DNA of 64,000 nucleotides from a bacterium (GCA_905221375.1 CAJNCY010000002.1:1-64000), one strand, 5' to 3'. Positions 45,718-54,634 are shown, counted from the first letter of the stretch. A program made the numbers and translations. The notes: generated by a model not told the origin, from the letters alone.

Positions 45718-46995
45718 TTAACTAATAGATGATAAAATTTCTTTCGGTGATTTTCTAAATAAGAATAGGAAACAAAGGGCTACAGACAAGCAACTAAGCA
45801 GAACTAGAAAAACATAGGATTCTGCAAAAGATAGGATGTTGGTTGATAAACTGCTTGCTTTAGCTAGCGTGTCTTGTAGAGATGTCTGATCTCCACTTGC
45901 TAGTAGGGTTTGGAGTAGGTAAGATGTGATTGCGTTTCCTGCAACAAATGCTGGAAGCAAAGCACCGAGAGACACCAAAACAACCTCTAAAGAAAATTGT
46001 AGGAAAATCGAGCTCTTGCCTTTTCCAAGTGCCAGTAAAATCCCCACTTCATAGACCCTTTCTCTCAACCAGAGAGATAAGACCAGAATTAAGGCCCCTG
46101 CTCCAGCTATCAACATCCCATAAAGGAAGATGGTCAGAAATGTTTGGAAGGTAGCAACTGAGTCCTTGATTTGTTCAAAGGCCTTATTTTCCTTCTCGAC
46201 TTGATAGCCTTGATTTTCCAAGGCCAAGTTTTCCACCTGCTTCATGAGTCCGTCCATTTCCTTAGGATTTTCTACATAGAAGCGAGCTGCACTGACTAGA
46301 GATTCACCATTTCCCAAAAGGCTTTGGCTACTTTCATAGTCTGTAAAGACCTGGTTTTCACTGAAGTCTGAAGACAAGCCTGTAAATTTCTCTTGTTTTT
46401 TACCAGAGAAGATTCCGACGATTTCAAACTCGACAGTTTGTCCTTTACCAGTTTCTGACTGACCAGCATCTAAGGCAATCTTGTCATGAAGTGAAAGACT
46501 ATTCTTCTTAGCCAACTCTTCGTGGATCAGAATTTTATTGGAATCCCCTTTTTGAAGGTGTCGCCCTTCTTTTAGATTGAAAGCCGAACTAGTAAAGGTC
46601 ACATCCTTGGATGAATCCTCAAGAGCCGTTAAGCTAACCAAATTCTTGTCCGCTGCTGACAAATCATCACGTTCGACGCTCTGCTCACCACTCACTGCTT
46701 CCTTGTCTTTTAGTTTTGCGACCGTCTCGAGTTCAGGAGAAACATTTTCCAGTCCCTTAATCTTGCTTACAGATACTAGGTCCGACAGCTTGAAGGTCTG
46801 ACCATTTTCTATCTTCTTAATAGAAAAAGATGTGTTGAGTGATTTGTAAAGATTGGTTTCCACTGTTTTGTTGGACTTCATCAGAGTCAAACAGGCTGAA
46901 ATTCCAACCAATAGGACAAACAAAATCAGAAATAAAATAAAACTTCTCAGTCGTTTTCTGCTGACATAAGCCCAAGCTCTTTGGATTGGATTCAT
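45718..46995 (-). CDS. vex1: Vex1 ABC transporter permease
   Basis: 425 residues. FtsX-like: N-terminal helix (SFILFLILFVLLVGISACLTLM), extracellular domain (about 40-285), three C-terminal helices (FLTIFLYGMLIAGAGALILVLSLWL; FSLEVVLVSLGALLPAFVAGNAI; SYVFLVLLSCLSVALCFLFLF). MNPIQRAWAYVSRKRLRSFI parallels the Vex3 start (LHNAFAYVTRKFFKSIV), so the two permeases are paralogues. GGAGGTG precedes the ATG. First gene of the vex operon. Confidence 0.9.
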   Translation of the reverse strand: MNPIQRAWAYVSRKRLRSFILFLILFVLLVGISACLTLMKSNKTVETNLYKSLNTSFSIKKIENGQTFKLSDLVSVSKIKGLENVSPELETVAKLKDKEAVSGEQSVERDDLSAADKNLVSLTALEDSSKDVTFTSSAFNLKEGRHLQKGDSNKILIHEELAKKNSLSLHDKIALDAGQSETGKGQTVEFEIVGIFSGKKQEKFTGLSSDFSENQVFTDYESSQSLLGNGESLVSAARFYVENPKEMDGLMKQVENLALENQGYQVEKENKAFEQIKDSVATFQTFLTIFLYGMLIAGAGALILVLSLWLRERVYEVGILLALGKGKSSIFLQFSLEVVLVSLGALLPAFVAGNAITSYLLQTLLASGDQTSLQDTLAKASSLSTNILSFAESYVFLVLLSCLSVALCFLFLFRKSPKEILSSIS

Positions 46996-47020
46996 TCGTC
47001 ACCTCCATATTTGTAAGACT

Positions 47021-47026
47021 ATTATA
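47021..47026 (-). promoter_or_regulatory. -10 box of the vex operon
   Basis: TATAAT on the minus strand, 26 bp before the vex1 start. The -35 position reads ATAAAC, a poor match, suggesting activator dependence. Confidence 0.65.
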
Positions 47027-47035
47027 AAACCCAAA

Positions 47036-47054
47036 TATGAAATGTTTATGAAAT
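47036..47054. promoter_or_regulatory. 11-bp-spaced direct repeat at vex promoter, candidate VncR site
   Basis: TATGAAAT at 47036-47043 and again at 47047-47054 (ATTTCATA twice on the minus strand), start-to-start 11 bp, overlapping the weak -35. This layout is typical of OmpR/PhoB-family binding sites, and VncR is encoded next door. Inference only. Confidence 0.5.
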
Positions 47055-47082
47055 ACAAAAAAAGAGCAAATTTTTTTGCTCT
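47053..47082 (-). terminator. second terminator after tRNA-Leu
   Basis: AGAGCAAA/TTTGCTCT stem followed by TTTTTTTG on the minus strand. Insulates the vex promoter from upstream tRNA and pncA transcription. Confidence 0.8.
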
Positions 47083-47094
47083 ACTTGAATTATA

Positions 47095-47126
47095 TAAAAA
47101 CAAAAGAGCTAGCCTAAGCTAACTCT
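47095..47126 (-). terminator. first terminator after tRNA-Leu
   Basis: AGAGTTAGCTTAGGCTAGCTCT hairpin with TTTTGTTTTT on the minus strand, 8 bp after the tRNA 3' end. Confidence 0.85.
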
Positions 47127-47133
47127 TATCCTA

Positions 47134-47219
47134 TGCGGAGAGAGGGACTTGAACCCTCACGACCTAAAGCGGTCACAGGATCCTTAGTCCTGCGCGTCTG
47201 CCAATTCCGCCATCCCCGC
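47134..47219 (-). tRNA. tRNA-Leu (AAG)
   Basis: 86 nt, class II tRNA with a long variable arm. Acceptor GCGGGGA pairs with TCTCCGC (one G-T), discriminator A; CCA is not encoded. The anticodon loop CTAAGGA sits on a CAGGA/TCCTG stem, giving anticodon AAG with G37. T-arm GAGGGTTCAAGTCCCTC. D-arm region GGCGGAATTGGCAGACGC is leucine-like. Followed by two tandem terminators. Confidence 0.93.
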
Positions 47220-47299
47220 GTCGATTACTTTACTAGTATATCAACTTTTGGGATGCTTGTCAACACTTTTTTTCAATTTTTTTCATTTCATCAACCAAA

Positions 47300-47875
47300 T
47301 TACTCAGAAATTTCATTTAGATTTTCATCTACTAATTTAGCTCCAAGTGTATTTTTGAAATGACCTAGAGCAAATTGATGATTTTCAGGCCAGATGGAAG
47401 CAACGGCTGGTTTAACAATCTCGATGTCATATCCTAGATTATAAGCATCTATAGCTGTATGTAGGACACAGATATCCGTCAAGACACCTGTTAAGATAAC
47501 GGTAGACACTCTCCGCTCTCTCAAACGGATATCCAGGTCAGTCCCTGAAAAAGCTGAGTAATGACGTTTATCCATCCAAAAGACACGACTGTCTGAACCA
47601 TGCTCTTGATAGAAGACTCCCAAATCTCCGTATAAATTACGCCCACTAGTCCCAATCAAATTATGAGGAGGAAATAGTTTACTTTCTGGATGGAAACAAT
47701 CGTTTTCCTCATGAGCATCGATAGTAAAGAAGATGTAATCTCCGCGTTCAAAAGCTAACCGAGTCACCTTGCTAATAGCTTCCGAAATTGCCTGAGCTGG
47801 AGCACCTGCTGTCAATTTTCCACTATCAGCAACAAAATCTTCTGTATAATCAATCGAAATTAAAGCCTTAGTCAT
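47300..47875 (-). CDS. pncA: isochorismatase-family hydrolase, probable nicotinamidase
   Basis: 191 residues. Deamidates nicotinamide to nicotinate for NAD salvage, if the PncA assignment holds. Catalytic triad visible: Asp9 (ISIDYTEDF), Lys in MDKRHYSAF and Cys in LTDICVLHTA; the metal site is IDAHEENDCFHPE. Its ATG overlaps the codY stop (TAATG), so it is translated with codY. The nearby ECF and pyridoxal-salvage genes are separate units. Confidence 0.88.
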   Translation of the reverse strand: MTKALISIDYTEDFVADSGKLTAGAPAQAISEAISKVTRLAFERGDYIFFTIDAHEENDCFHPESKLFPPHNLIGTSGRNLYGDLGVFYQEHGSDSRVFWMDKRHYSAFSGTDLDIRLRERRVSTVILTGVLTDICVLHTAIDAYNLGYDIEIVKPAVASIWPENHQFALGHFKNTLGAKLVDENLNEISE

Positions 47876-48663
47876 TAGTAATCTCTTTTCTTCACTTCTT
47901 CAAAAATATCTGAAATCAAGACCTTAAGGTAGGTTCCCTTCATTCCAAGTGAGCGACTTTCAATAATCCCAGCAGACTCAAGTTTACGAAGGGCATTGAC
48001 AATCACCGAACGGGTAATCCCAATACGGTCTGCAATCACTGACGCAGTCAACTGACCTTCGATTCCGTTTAATTCCCCTAAAATAGCTGAAACAGCACGG
48101 AGTTCTGAGTAAGAAAGGGTATTGACGGCCATGGTAACAGCAGTACGGCGACGGATATTTTTCTCATCTTCTTCACGTTGGAAGTTGAGGAGCTGAATCC
48201 CAACAACGGTACTGGCAATCTCAACAAGGATCAAGTCCTCATCTTCGAATTTCTTATCATTGCGCCAAATAATCAAAGAACCTAAACGAATCCCTGACAC
48301 ATGAATCGGTGCAATAGTAGTCAAGCCATCTGGAAAATCGGCACGACTTTCCACAGGGAAAATACTCAAATCATGATCAACTGTCAGATTGGCTTCTGTA
48401 TCGTAAATCATGTTCGCGCCCTGTACATAGTCATCCGGGAAAATCTTAGTTTGGAAGAATTGCTCCACGCGATCTGTATTGGTTTTATAACGCATAAAAT
48501 AGCCAAGGAGACGACCCTTGCTGTTTACAATACAAGCATTACAATCAATGATATCTGCCAATTGACGGGTAATCGCATTGTAGGGAAGTTCTTCCTGTAA
48601 CTGCTCCTCCGAGCGCTTCAGGATAGAAGTAATTTTTCTAGTTTTTTCTAATAAATGTGCCAT
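47875..48663 (-). CDS. codY: GTP- and branched-chain amino acid-sensing repressor CodY
   Basis: 262 residues, full length. N-terminal GAF domain ([36 protein letters not shown]) binds isoleucine, leucine and valine; C-terminal winged helix ([41 protein letters not shown]) binds DNA. Global regulator of amino acid uptake and carbon-nitrogen balance, essential or near-essential in some pneumococci. GAGGTG precedes the ATG. Likely autoregulated through the box at 48720-48734. Confidence 0.97.
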   Translation of the reverse strand: MAHLLEKTRKITSILKRSEEQLQEELPYNAITRQLADIIDCNACIVNSKGRLLGYFMRYKTNTDRVEQFFQTKIFPDDYVQGANMIYDTEANLTVDHDLSIFPVESRADFPDGLTTIAPIHVSGIRLGSLIIWRNDKKFEDEDLILVEIASTVVGIQLLNFQREEDEKNIRRRTAVTMAVNTLSYSELRAVSAILGELNGIEGQLTASVIADRIGITRSVIVNALRKLESAGIIESRSLGMKGTYLKVLISDIFEEVKKRDY

Positions 48664-48689
48664 TTTTCACCTCGAATTTAATCGCTATC

Positions 48690-48718
48690 ATTATAACATA
48701 AACAGGTTGAATTTTCAA
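48690..48718 (-). promoter_or_regulatory. codY promoter
   Basis: On the minus strand, TTGAAA (48718-48713), 17 bp, TGTTATAAT with TATAAT at 48695-48690. Leader about 20 nt. Confidence 0.8.
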
Positions 48719-48719
48719 T

Positions 48720-48734
48720 TATTATCTGAAAATT
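48720..48734. promoter_or_regulatory. CodY box
   Basis: TATTATCTGAAAATT matches the CodY consensus AATTTTCWGAAAATT at 13 of 15 positions, 2 bp upstream of the codY -35. Consistent with autorepression. Confidence 0.7.
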
Positions 48735-48794
48735 GCTTATTTAATTGCAATTTGAAAAAACAAGAATATTTTTAATTAAATTGCTTCTTTTCTA

Positions 48795-48823
48795 TTGACA
48801 AGCTCCCTATTTTTGTGTATAAT
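48795..48823 (+). promoter_or_regulatory. perfect-consensus promoter reading away from codY
   Basis: TTGACA (48795-48800), exactly 17 bp, TATAAT (48818-48823). No protein gene follows on this strand; it drives the candidate sRNA at 48830-48918. Confidence 0.85.
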
Positions 48824-48829
48824 AATATT

Positions 48830-48918
48830 ACAAGAAGATAATATATCTATTTTATTTATCTTTCTTTTTCCATTCGGTCTCCTTATATAAAAAAGCGATT
48901 CATTTTGAACCGCTTTTT
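48830..48918 (+). ncRNA. candidate small RNA convergent with cshA
   Basis: Predicted transcript of about 90 nt from the consensus promoter to the stem-loop at 48892-48918 with its U-run. It contains no ORF with a ribosome site. The first 50 nt are U- and A-rich and probably single stranded. A CU-rich segment, CCATTCGGTCTCCTT (about 48870-48883), could pair with Shine-Dalgarno sequences. I do not recognise it as one of the CiaR-controlled csRNAs. Expression is inferred only. Confidence 0.65.
48892..48918. terminator. bidirectional terminator of cshA and the sRNA
   Basis: AAAGCGATTC-ATTTT-GAACCGCTTT stem (one A-C mismatch), T-run on both strands. Starts 2 bp after the cshA stop. Confidence 0.85.
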
Positions 48919-48919
48919 C

Positions 48920-50485
48920 TTATTTATCGCCCTTGTTACGAATAACAAAGCCTGTTTTCTTTTCGCTTGAAGTAGTGCGTGGTTTTTTATTATCCTTACG
49001 GTAACGTTTTTCCTTATCATAACGATCATTTCCACGACTGCCTTTTTTGAAATCATCACGGCGACCATTGCCACGGCGATCGCGATCACGACGGTCATCT
49101 CCACGACGACCTCCCTTACCTTTACCACCGAAGCCATTACCTGATGGTTTGAACGGTAATGGTTTTTCACGCGCAATCTCCACTTCTGGAAGGCTATCCG
49201 GATCTTGGACTGTCAGACTCAAGATATACATGGCCAATTCTTCTGGAGTAAATTCAGTAGCTAGCTTACGAGCGTCCTTGCCAAATTTCTCAAAGTTGCC
49301 ACGGATTGTCTCATCTGCAAAATCACGTTCGATTTTCTTGAGCGCTACTTGTTTCTTAGCTTGGAAGGCTTCTTCTGCACTTGCAGGTTTGAGACCTTTC
49401 ATGCGCTTCTTAGTCAAGTTTTCAATAATTTGAAGGTAGCCCATTTCGTTTGGAGCAACAAAGGTAATCGATTGACCTGACTTACCAGCACGACCTGTAC
49501 GACCGATACGGTGAACATAACTTTCAGGATCTTGTGGAATATCGTAGTTATAGACATGGGTCACACCTGAAATATCCAAACCACGCGCTGCAACGTCTGT
49601 CGCAACCAAAACATCGAGATTTCCGTTTTTGAAGTCACGAAGGACACGAAGACGTTTGTTTTGGTCTAGGTCCCCATGAATTCCTTCAGCACGGAAGCCA
49701 CGGATTTTCAGACCACGAGTCAATTCATCCACACGACGTTTGGTACGACCAAATACGATAGCAAGTTCTGGTTGTTCCACATCCATAAGACGAGTCATGG
49801 TATCAAATTTTTCTTGTTCTTTGACTCGGATATAGTATTGGTCAACCAATTCTGTTGTCAATTCCTTAGCCGCAATCTTGACATGCTCAGGTTCATTCAT
49901 AAACTGAACACCGATACGTTTGATGGCATCTGGCATAGTTGCTGAGAAAAGTAAGGTTTGACGGCTTTCAGGGACACGGGAGATGATGGCTTCGATGTCT
50001 TCAAGGAAGCCCATGTTGAGCATTTCATCCGCTTCGTCAAGGATAAGGGTTTCAAGGTCTTGTAATTTCAAGGCCTTGCGTTTAATCAAGTCCAAGAGAC
50101 GACCAGGTGTTCCCACCACGATATGGGCACCAGATTTTAGAGCCTTAATTTGTTTTTCAATGCTTGATCCGCCATATACTGAGCGAACTTTGACTCCCTT
50201 GCTACGGCCAAAGCGGAAGAGTTCTTCTTGACTTTGGACAGCGAGTTCACGAGTTGGAGCGATGACCAAAGCTTGGATGGTCGCTTCTTCTGTACGGATT
50301 TTTTCAAGGGTAGGCAAGCCAAAGGCTGCAGTTTTTCCTGTACCAGTCTGAGCTTGACCGATAACGTCCTTGCCTTCAAGGGCCAAGGGAATGGTTTGTT
50401 CTTGGATCGGACTGGCTTCTACAAAACCAGCTTTTTCAATCTCTGCTAGCAAATCAGCAGACAAGTTTAATTCATTAAATTTCAC
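48920..50485 (-). CDS. cshA: DEAD-box ATP-dependent RNA helicase CshA
   Basis: 521 residues. RecA-like domains with Q motif (FVEASPIQEQTIP), Walker A AQTGTGKTA, PTRELAVQ, TPGRLLD, DEAD, SAT, and C-terminal ARGLDIS and HRIGRTGRAG. The tail (about 440-521) is Arg/Gly/Asp-rich (GGRRGDDRRDRDRRGNGRRDDF), typical of CshA-type helicases that bind RNA and the degradosome. Roles: mRNA turnover and ribosome assembly, especially in the cold. Long leader (about 140 nt) with a hairpin. Weak ribosome site (AGAAAGAAG). Confidence 0.94.
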   Translation of the reverse strand: MKFNELNLSADLLAEIEKAGFVEASPIQEQTIPLALEGKDVIGQAQTGTGKTAAFGLPTLEKIRTEEATIQALVIAPTRELAVQSQEELFRFGRSKGVKVRSVYGGSSIEKQIKALKSGAHIVVGTPGRLLDLIKRKALKLQDLETLILDEADEMLNMGFLEDIEAIISRVPESRQTLLFSATMPDAIKRIGVQFMNEPEHVKIAAKELTTELVDQYYIRVKEQEKFDTMTRLMDVEQPELAIVFGRTKRRVDELTRGLKIRGFRAEGIHGDLDQNKRLRVLRDFKNGNLDVLVATDVAARGLDISGVTHVYNYDIPQDPESYVHRIGRTGRAGKSGQSITFVAPNEMGYLQIIENLTKKRMKGLKPASAEEAFQAKKQVALKKIERDFADETIRGNFEKFGKDARKLATEFTPEELAMYILSLTVQDPDSLPEVEIAREKPLPFKPSGNGFGGKGKGGRRGDDRRDRDRRGNGRRDDFKKGSRGNDRYDKEKRYRKDNKKPRTTSSEKKTGFVIRNKGDK

Positions 50486-50492
50486 GTTATTC

Positions 50493-50530
50493 TTCTTTCT
50501 AAAGGTGGTGCGAAGCCACCCTATAGGGCT
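50493..50530 (-). promoter_or_regulatory. leader hairpin of cshA
   Basis: On the minus strand, AGGGTGGCTTCGCACCACCTTT forms a GGTGG/CCACC stem just before the ribosome site. A -10 (TGTTATACT, TATACT at 50640-50635) predicts a leader of about 143 nt. Could modulate cshA with temperature; inference only. Confidence 0.4.
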
Positions 50531-50640
50531 TAGTTTATACTTTTCTTTTTATGACGTATTTTCATATACTGGATACAAAATCGTGTTGCTTCTTTTCCAC
50601 AAAAGAAAAGTACTGTTTTCTTTGCAACCTATCTAGTATA

Positions 50641-50814
50641 ACACAAGACTAGAACAAAAGATAGCTAAATCCGTCGATAATGTCATGTAAACGATTTTCC
50701 TTAGAAAATGAGGATGAAATTTCCACTATTTCATAAACTTTTTTAAAGCGTAGCAGAATTGTGCAAAAGTTTTTTTCTTGTGCTAGAATGAAATTCGAAA
50801 TAGGAGGAAGATAA
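50641..50814. other. divergent promoter region of cshA and har
   Basis: Contains the extended -10 of har on the plus strand (TGCTAGAAT, about 50782-50790) and AGGAGG before its ATG. No operator recognised. Confidence 0.5.
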
Positions 50815-52131
50815 ATGTTAACTTATGATTTAATCGTTATCGGATTTGGTAAAGCTGGTAAAACACTAGCTGGTAAATTGGCTTCAGCTGGCAAAAAAGT
50901 TGCCCTCGTTGAACGTAGCAAAGCTATGTACGGTGGAACTTGTATCAACATCGGTTGTATCCCAACAAAAACTTTGCTAGTTGCTGCTGAGAAAGACTTG
51001 TCTTTTGAAGAAGTCATTGCTACCAAAAACACGATCACTGGTCGTCTCAACGGTAAAAACTATGCGACTGTTGCTGGCACTGGCGTAGATATCTTTGATG
51101 CGGAAGCTCACTTCCTTTCAAATAAAATCATCGAAATCCAAGCTGGTGATGAAAAACAAGAACTGACTGCTGAAACTATCGTCATCAACACTGGTGCTGT
51201 TTCAAACGTCTTGCCAATCCCTGGACTTGCTACAAGCAAAAATGTCTTTGATTCAACAGGTATCCAAAACTTGGACAAATTGCCTGAAAAACTTGGAGTC
51301 CTTGGTGGTGGAAATATCGGTCTTGAATTTGCTGGTCTTTACAACAAACTTGGAAGCAAGGTTACAGTCCTAGATGCCTTGGATACTTTCCTTCCTCGTG
51401 CAGAACCTTCCATCGCAGCTCTTGCTAAACAATACATGGAAGAAGATGGTATTGAACTGCTTCAAAACATCCGTACTACTGAAATCAAAAACGACGGCGA
51501 CCAAGTGCTTGTCGTAACTGAAAATGAAACTTACCGTTTCGATGCCCTTCTTTACGCAACTGGCCGCAAACCAAATGTAGAACCACTTCAACTTGAAAAT
51601 ACAGATATTGAACTAACTGAACGCGGCGCTATTAAAGTAGACAAACATTGTCAAACAAACGTTCCTGGTGTCTTTGCAGTTGGGGATGTCAACGGTGGCC
51701 TTCAATTTACTTACATTTCACTTGATGACTTCCGTGTTGTATACAGCTACCTTGCTGGAGATGGCAGCTACACACTTGAAGACCGTCTCAATGTACCAAA
51801 TACTATGTTCATCACACCTGCCCTTTCACAAGTTGGTTTAACTGAAAGCCAAGCAGCTGATTTGAAACTTCCATACGCTGTGAAGGAAATTCCTGTTGCA
51901 GCAATGCCTCGTGGTCACGTAAATGGAGACCTTCGTGGAGCTTTCAAAGCTGTGGTTAATACTGAAACAAAAGAAATTCTTGGAGCAAGCATCTTCTCAG
52001 AAGGTTCTCAAGAAATCATCAACATCATCACTGTTGCTATGGACAACAAGATTCCTTACACTTACTTCACAAAACAAATCTTCACTCACCCAACCTTGGC
52101 TGAGAACTTGAATGACTTGTTTGCGATTTAA
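50815..52131 (+). CDS. har: flavoprotein disulfide reductase, hypothiocyanous acid reductase Har
   Basis: 438 residues. FAD site GFGKAGKTLAGKLASAGKKVALVE (2-34), redox-active Cys43 and Cys48 (GGTCINIGCIPT), NAD(P)H site GVLGGGNIGLEFA (161-173), second FAD motif VPGVFAVGDVNGG, and a C-terminal dimer domain with FTHPTLAE. Belongs to the RclA/MerA-like group. By position and sequence it corresponds to the pneumococcal protein shown to reduce hypothiocyanous acid from host lactoperoxidase. AGGAGG lies 8 bp before the ATG. Single gene with its own terminator. Confidence 0.88.
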   Translation: MLTYDLIVIGFGKAGKTLAGKLASAGKKVALVERSKAMYGGTCINIGCIPTKTLLVAAEKDLSFEEVIATKNTITGRLNGKNYATVAGTGVDIFDAEAHFLSNKIIEIQAGDEKQELTAETIVINTGAVSNVLPIPGLATSKNVFDSTGIQNLDKLPEKLGVLGGGNIGLEFAGLYNKLGSKVTVLDALDTFLPRAEPSIAALAKQYMEEDGIELLQNIRTTEIKNDGDQVLVVTENETYRFDALLYATGRKPNVEPLQLENTDIELTERGAIKVDKHCQTNVPGVFAVGDVNGGLQFTYISLDDFRVVYSYLAGDGSYTLEDRLNVPNTMFITPALSQVGLTESQAADLKLPYAVKEIPVAAMPRGHVNGDLRGAFKAVVNTETKEILGASIFSEGSQEIINIITVAMDNKIPYTYFTKQIFTHPTLAENLNDLFAI

Positions 52132-52151
52132 GTTAAGATTCAATCGTATTG

Positions 52152-52175
52152 AACAGCCCTCTGAGGGCTGTTTTC
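52152..52175 (+). terminator. har terminator
   Basis: AACAGCCCT-CTG-AGGGCTGTT stem then TTCATTTC. Confidence 0.85.
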
Positions 52176-52192
52176 ATTTCTGCGAAATCTCA

Positions 52193-52341
52193 TACTCTTC
52201 GAAAATCTCTTCAAACCACGTCAGCTTCACCTTGCCGTAGGTATGGTTACTGACTTCGTCAGTTCTATCTGCAACCTCAAAACAGTATTTTGAGCAACCT
52301 GCGGCTAGCTTCCTAGTTTGCTCTTTGATTTTCATTGAGTA
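52193..52341 (+). repeat. BOX element, boxA-boxB-boxC order
   Basis: The only plus-oriented copy: TACTCTTCGAAAATC to GATTTTCATTGAGTA, 149 bp. Flanked by TCA at 52190-52192 and 52342-52344. It ends about 6 bp from the -35 position of the murT promoter. Confidence 0.94.
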
Positions 52342-52369
52342 TCAAATCTGTCTTTTCCCTCTTTTATGA

Positions 52370-52375
52370 TATAAT
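52370..52375 (+). promoter_or_regulatory. -10 box of murT-gatD
   Basis: TGATATAAT, extended -10, six bases before the murT ATG, with no ribosome site between. The predicted +1 is the ATG itself. Confidence 0.65.
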
Positions 52376-52381
52376 AGAAAC

Positions 52382-53725
52382 ATGAAATTAAAAACTACTT
52401 TGGGCCTTCTTGCTGGGCGTTCTTCCCACTTCATTTTAAGCCGTCTTGGCCGTGGAAGTACGCTTCCAGGAAAAGTCGCCCTTCAATTTGATAAAGATAT
52501 TTTACAAAACCTAGCTAAGAACTACGAGATTGTCGTGGTCACTGGAACCAACGGAAAAACCCTAACAACTGCCCTCACTGTCGGCATTTTAAAAGAGGTT
52601 TATGGTCAAGTTCTGACCAACCCAAGCGGTGCCAACATGATTACAGGAATTGCGACAACCTTCTTAACAGCCAAATCTTCAAAAACTGGGAAAAATATTG
52701 CCGTTCTAGAAATCGATGAAGCCAGTCTATCTCGTATCTGCGACTATATCCAGCCAAGCCTTTTTGTCATCACGAATATCTTCCGTGACCAGATGGACCG
52801 CTATGGTGAGATTTACACAACTTACAAGATGATTTTGAATGCTATTCGTAAGGTGCCTACTGCCACTGTTCTCCTTAATGGAGATAGTCCACTTTTCTAC
52901 AAGCCAGCTATTCCAAATCCTGTACAGTATTTTGGTTTTGACTTGGAGAAAGGCCCAGCCCAACTGGCTCACTATAATACCGAAGGAATCCTCTGCCCTG
53001 ACTGTCAAGGCATCCTCAAATACGAGTTCAATACCTATGCAAACTTGGGGGCCTATATCTGTGAAGGTTGTGGATGTAAACGTCCTGATCTCGACTATCG
53101 CTTGACAGAACTAGTTGAGTTGACCAACAATCGCTCTCGCTTTGTCATTGACGGACAAGAATATGGCATTCAAATCGGTGGTCTCTACAATATCTACAAC
53201 GCCCTAGCTGCGGTTGCCATCGCCCGTTTCCTTGGTGCAGATTCACAACTCATCAAGCAGGGATTTGATAAGAGCCGTGCTGTCTTTGGACGCCAAGAAA
53301 CCTTCCATATCGGTGACAAGGAATGTACCCTTGTCTTAATTAAAAATCCAGTCGGTGCGACCCAAGCTATCGAAATGATTAAACTAGCACCTTATCCATT
53401 TAGCCTATCTGTCCTCCTTAACGCTAACTATGCAGACGGAATTGATACCAGCTGGATCTGGGATGCTGATTTTGAACAAATCACTGACATGGACATTCCC
53501 GAAATCAACGCTGGCGGTGTTCGCCATTCTGAAATCGCACGTCGTCTACGAGTAACTGGCTATCCAGCTGATAAAATTACTGAAACAAGTAGTCTGGAGC
53601 AAGTTCTTAAGACCATTGAGAACCAAGACTGCAAGCATGCTTATATTCTGGCTACCTATACTGCTATGCTTGAATTCCGCGAACTGCTGGCTAGTCGTCA
53701 GATTGTTAGAAAGGAGATGAACTAA
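52382..53725 (+). CDS. murT: lipid II isoglutaminyl synthase, MurT subunit
   Basis: 447 residues. Mur-ligase fold: P-loop [40 protein letters not shown] zinc ribbon with four cysteines (LCPDCQ and ICEGCGC, about 201-224) is the MurT hallmark, and a C-terminal DUF1727 domain ([22 protein letters not shown]) follows. With GatD it amidates the D-glutamate of lipid II to D-isoglutamine, needed for efficient cross-linking by pneumococcal penicillin-binding proteins. Overlaps gatD by one base (TAATG). Possibly leaderless. Confidence 0.96.
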   Translation: MKLKTTLGLLAGRSSHFILSRLGRGSTLPGKVALQFDKDILQNLAKNYEIVVVTGTNGKTLTTALTVGILKEVYGQVLTNPSGANMITGIATTFLTAKSSKTGKNIAVLEIDEASLSRICDYIQPSLFVITNIFRDQMDRYGEIYTTYKMILNAIRKVPTATVLLNGDSPLFYKPAIPNPVQYFGFDLEKGPAQLAHYNTEGILCPDCQGILKYEFNTYANLGAYICEGCGCKRPDLDYRLTELVELTNNRSRFVIDGQEYGIQIGGLYNIYNALAAVAIARFLGADSQLIKQGFDKSRAVFGRQETFHIGDKECTLVLIKNPVGATQAIEMIKLAPYPFSLSVLLNANYADGIDTSWIWDADFEQITDMDIPEINAGGVRHSEIARRLRVTGYPADKITETSSLEQVLKTIENQDCKHAYILATYTAMLEFRELLASRQIVRKEMN

Positions 53726-54507
53726 TGGTTTATACTTCACTTTCCTCAAAAGCTGGCAATTACCCCTATCAGCTCAACATTGCCCACCTCTACGGAAATC
53801 TCATGAATACCTATGGGGATAATGGAAATATCCTCATGCTCAAGTATGTGGCTGAAAAACTAGGAGCCCATGTAACGGTTGACATTGTTTCTCTCCATGA
53901 TGACTTTGATGAAAATCACTACGACATTGCCTTTTTCGGTGGCGGTCAAGACTTTGAACAGAGTATCATTGCAGATGACCTACCTGCTAAAAAAGAAAGC
54001 ATTGACAACTACATCCAAAACGACGGTGTGATTCTGGCTATCTGCGGTGGGTTCCAACTATTGGGTCAGTATTATGTTGAAGCTTCAGGGAGACGTATCG
54101 AAGGGCTAGGTGTCATGGGTCACTACACCCTCAACCAGACCAATAACCGTTTTATCGGTGACATCAAGATTCATAATGAAGATTTCAATGAAACTTACTA
54201 TGGATTTGAGAATCATCAGGGCCGTACCTTCCTCTCGGATGACCAAAAACCGCTGGGACAGGTTGTCTATGGTAATGGAAACAACGAAGAAAAAGTCGGC
54301 GAAGGGGTTCATTATAAAAATGTTTTCGGTTCTTACTTCCACGGGCCTATTCTCTCTCGCAATGCCAATCTGGCTTATCGCCTAGTCACTACAGCCCTCA
54401 AGAAGAAATATGGTCAGGACATCCAACTTCCTGCCTATGAGGACATCCTCAGTCAAGAAATCGCTGAAGAATACAGCGACGTCAAAAGCAAGGCTGACTT
54501 TTCTTAA
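53725..54507 (+). CDS. gatD: lipid II isoglutaminyl synthase, GatD subunit
   Basis: 260 residues. Class I glutamine amidotransferase-like: nucleophile Cys107 in [12 protein letters not shown] and the catalytic His in [11 protein letters not shown]. Supplies ammonia from glutamine to MurT. N-terminal [15 protein letters not shown] and GGGQDFEQ are typical of GatD. Coupled to murT by the overlapping TAATG; followed by a terminator. Confidence 0.96.
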   Translation: MVYTSLSSKAGNYPYQLNIAHLYGNLMNTYGDNGNILMLKYVAEKLGAHVTVDIVSLHDDFDENHYDIAFFGGGQDFEQSIIADDLPAKKESIDNYIQNDGVILAICGGFQLLGQYYVEASGRRIEGLGVMGHYTLNQTNNRFIGDIKIHNEDFNETYYGFENHQGRTFLSDDQKPLGQVVYGNGNNEEKVGEGVHYKNVFGSYFHGPILSRNANLAYRLVTTALKKKYGQDIQLPAYEDILSQEIAEEYSDVKSKADFS

Positions 54508-54525
54508 ACAAAGGGAAATTATATC

Positions 54526-54558
54526 AAAGAACTCCGTTATCTTGTCGGAGTTCTTTTT
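54526..54558 (+). terminator. murT-gatD terminator
   Basis: AAAGAACTCCG-TTATCTTGT-CGGAGTTCTTT stem with TTTGTC. Confidence 0.88.
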
Positions 54559-54634
54559 GTCTTTTCTTTTACCCTTCTCCCTTGCATTTTCTCTCTTTTT
54601 TTGCCAAAATAGAGGAGTAGAAAGAAGGTAGCAT

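Noticed and set aside
48301..48600. 99-codon plus-strand ORF opposite codY
   Set aside because: Shadow of the codY frame with no supporting signals.
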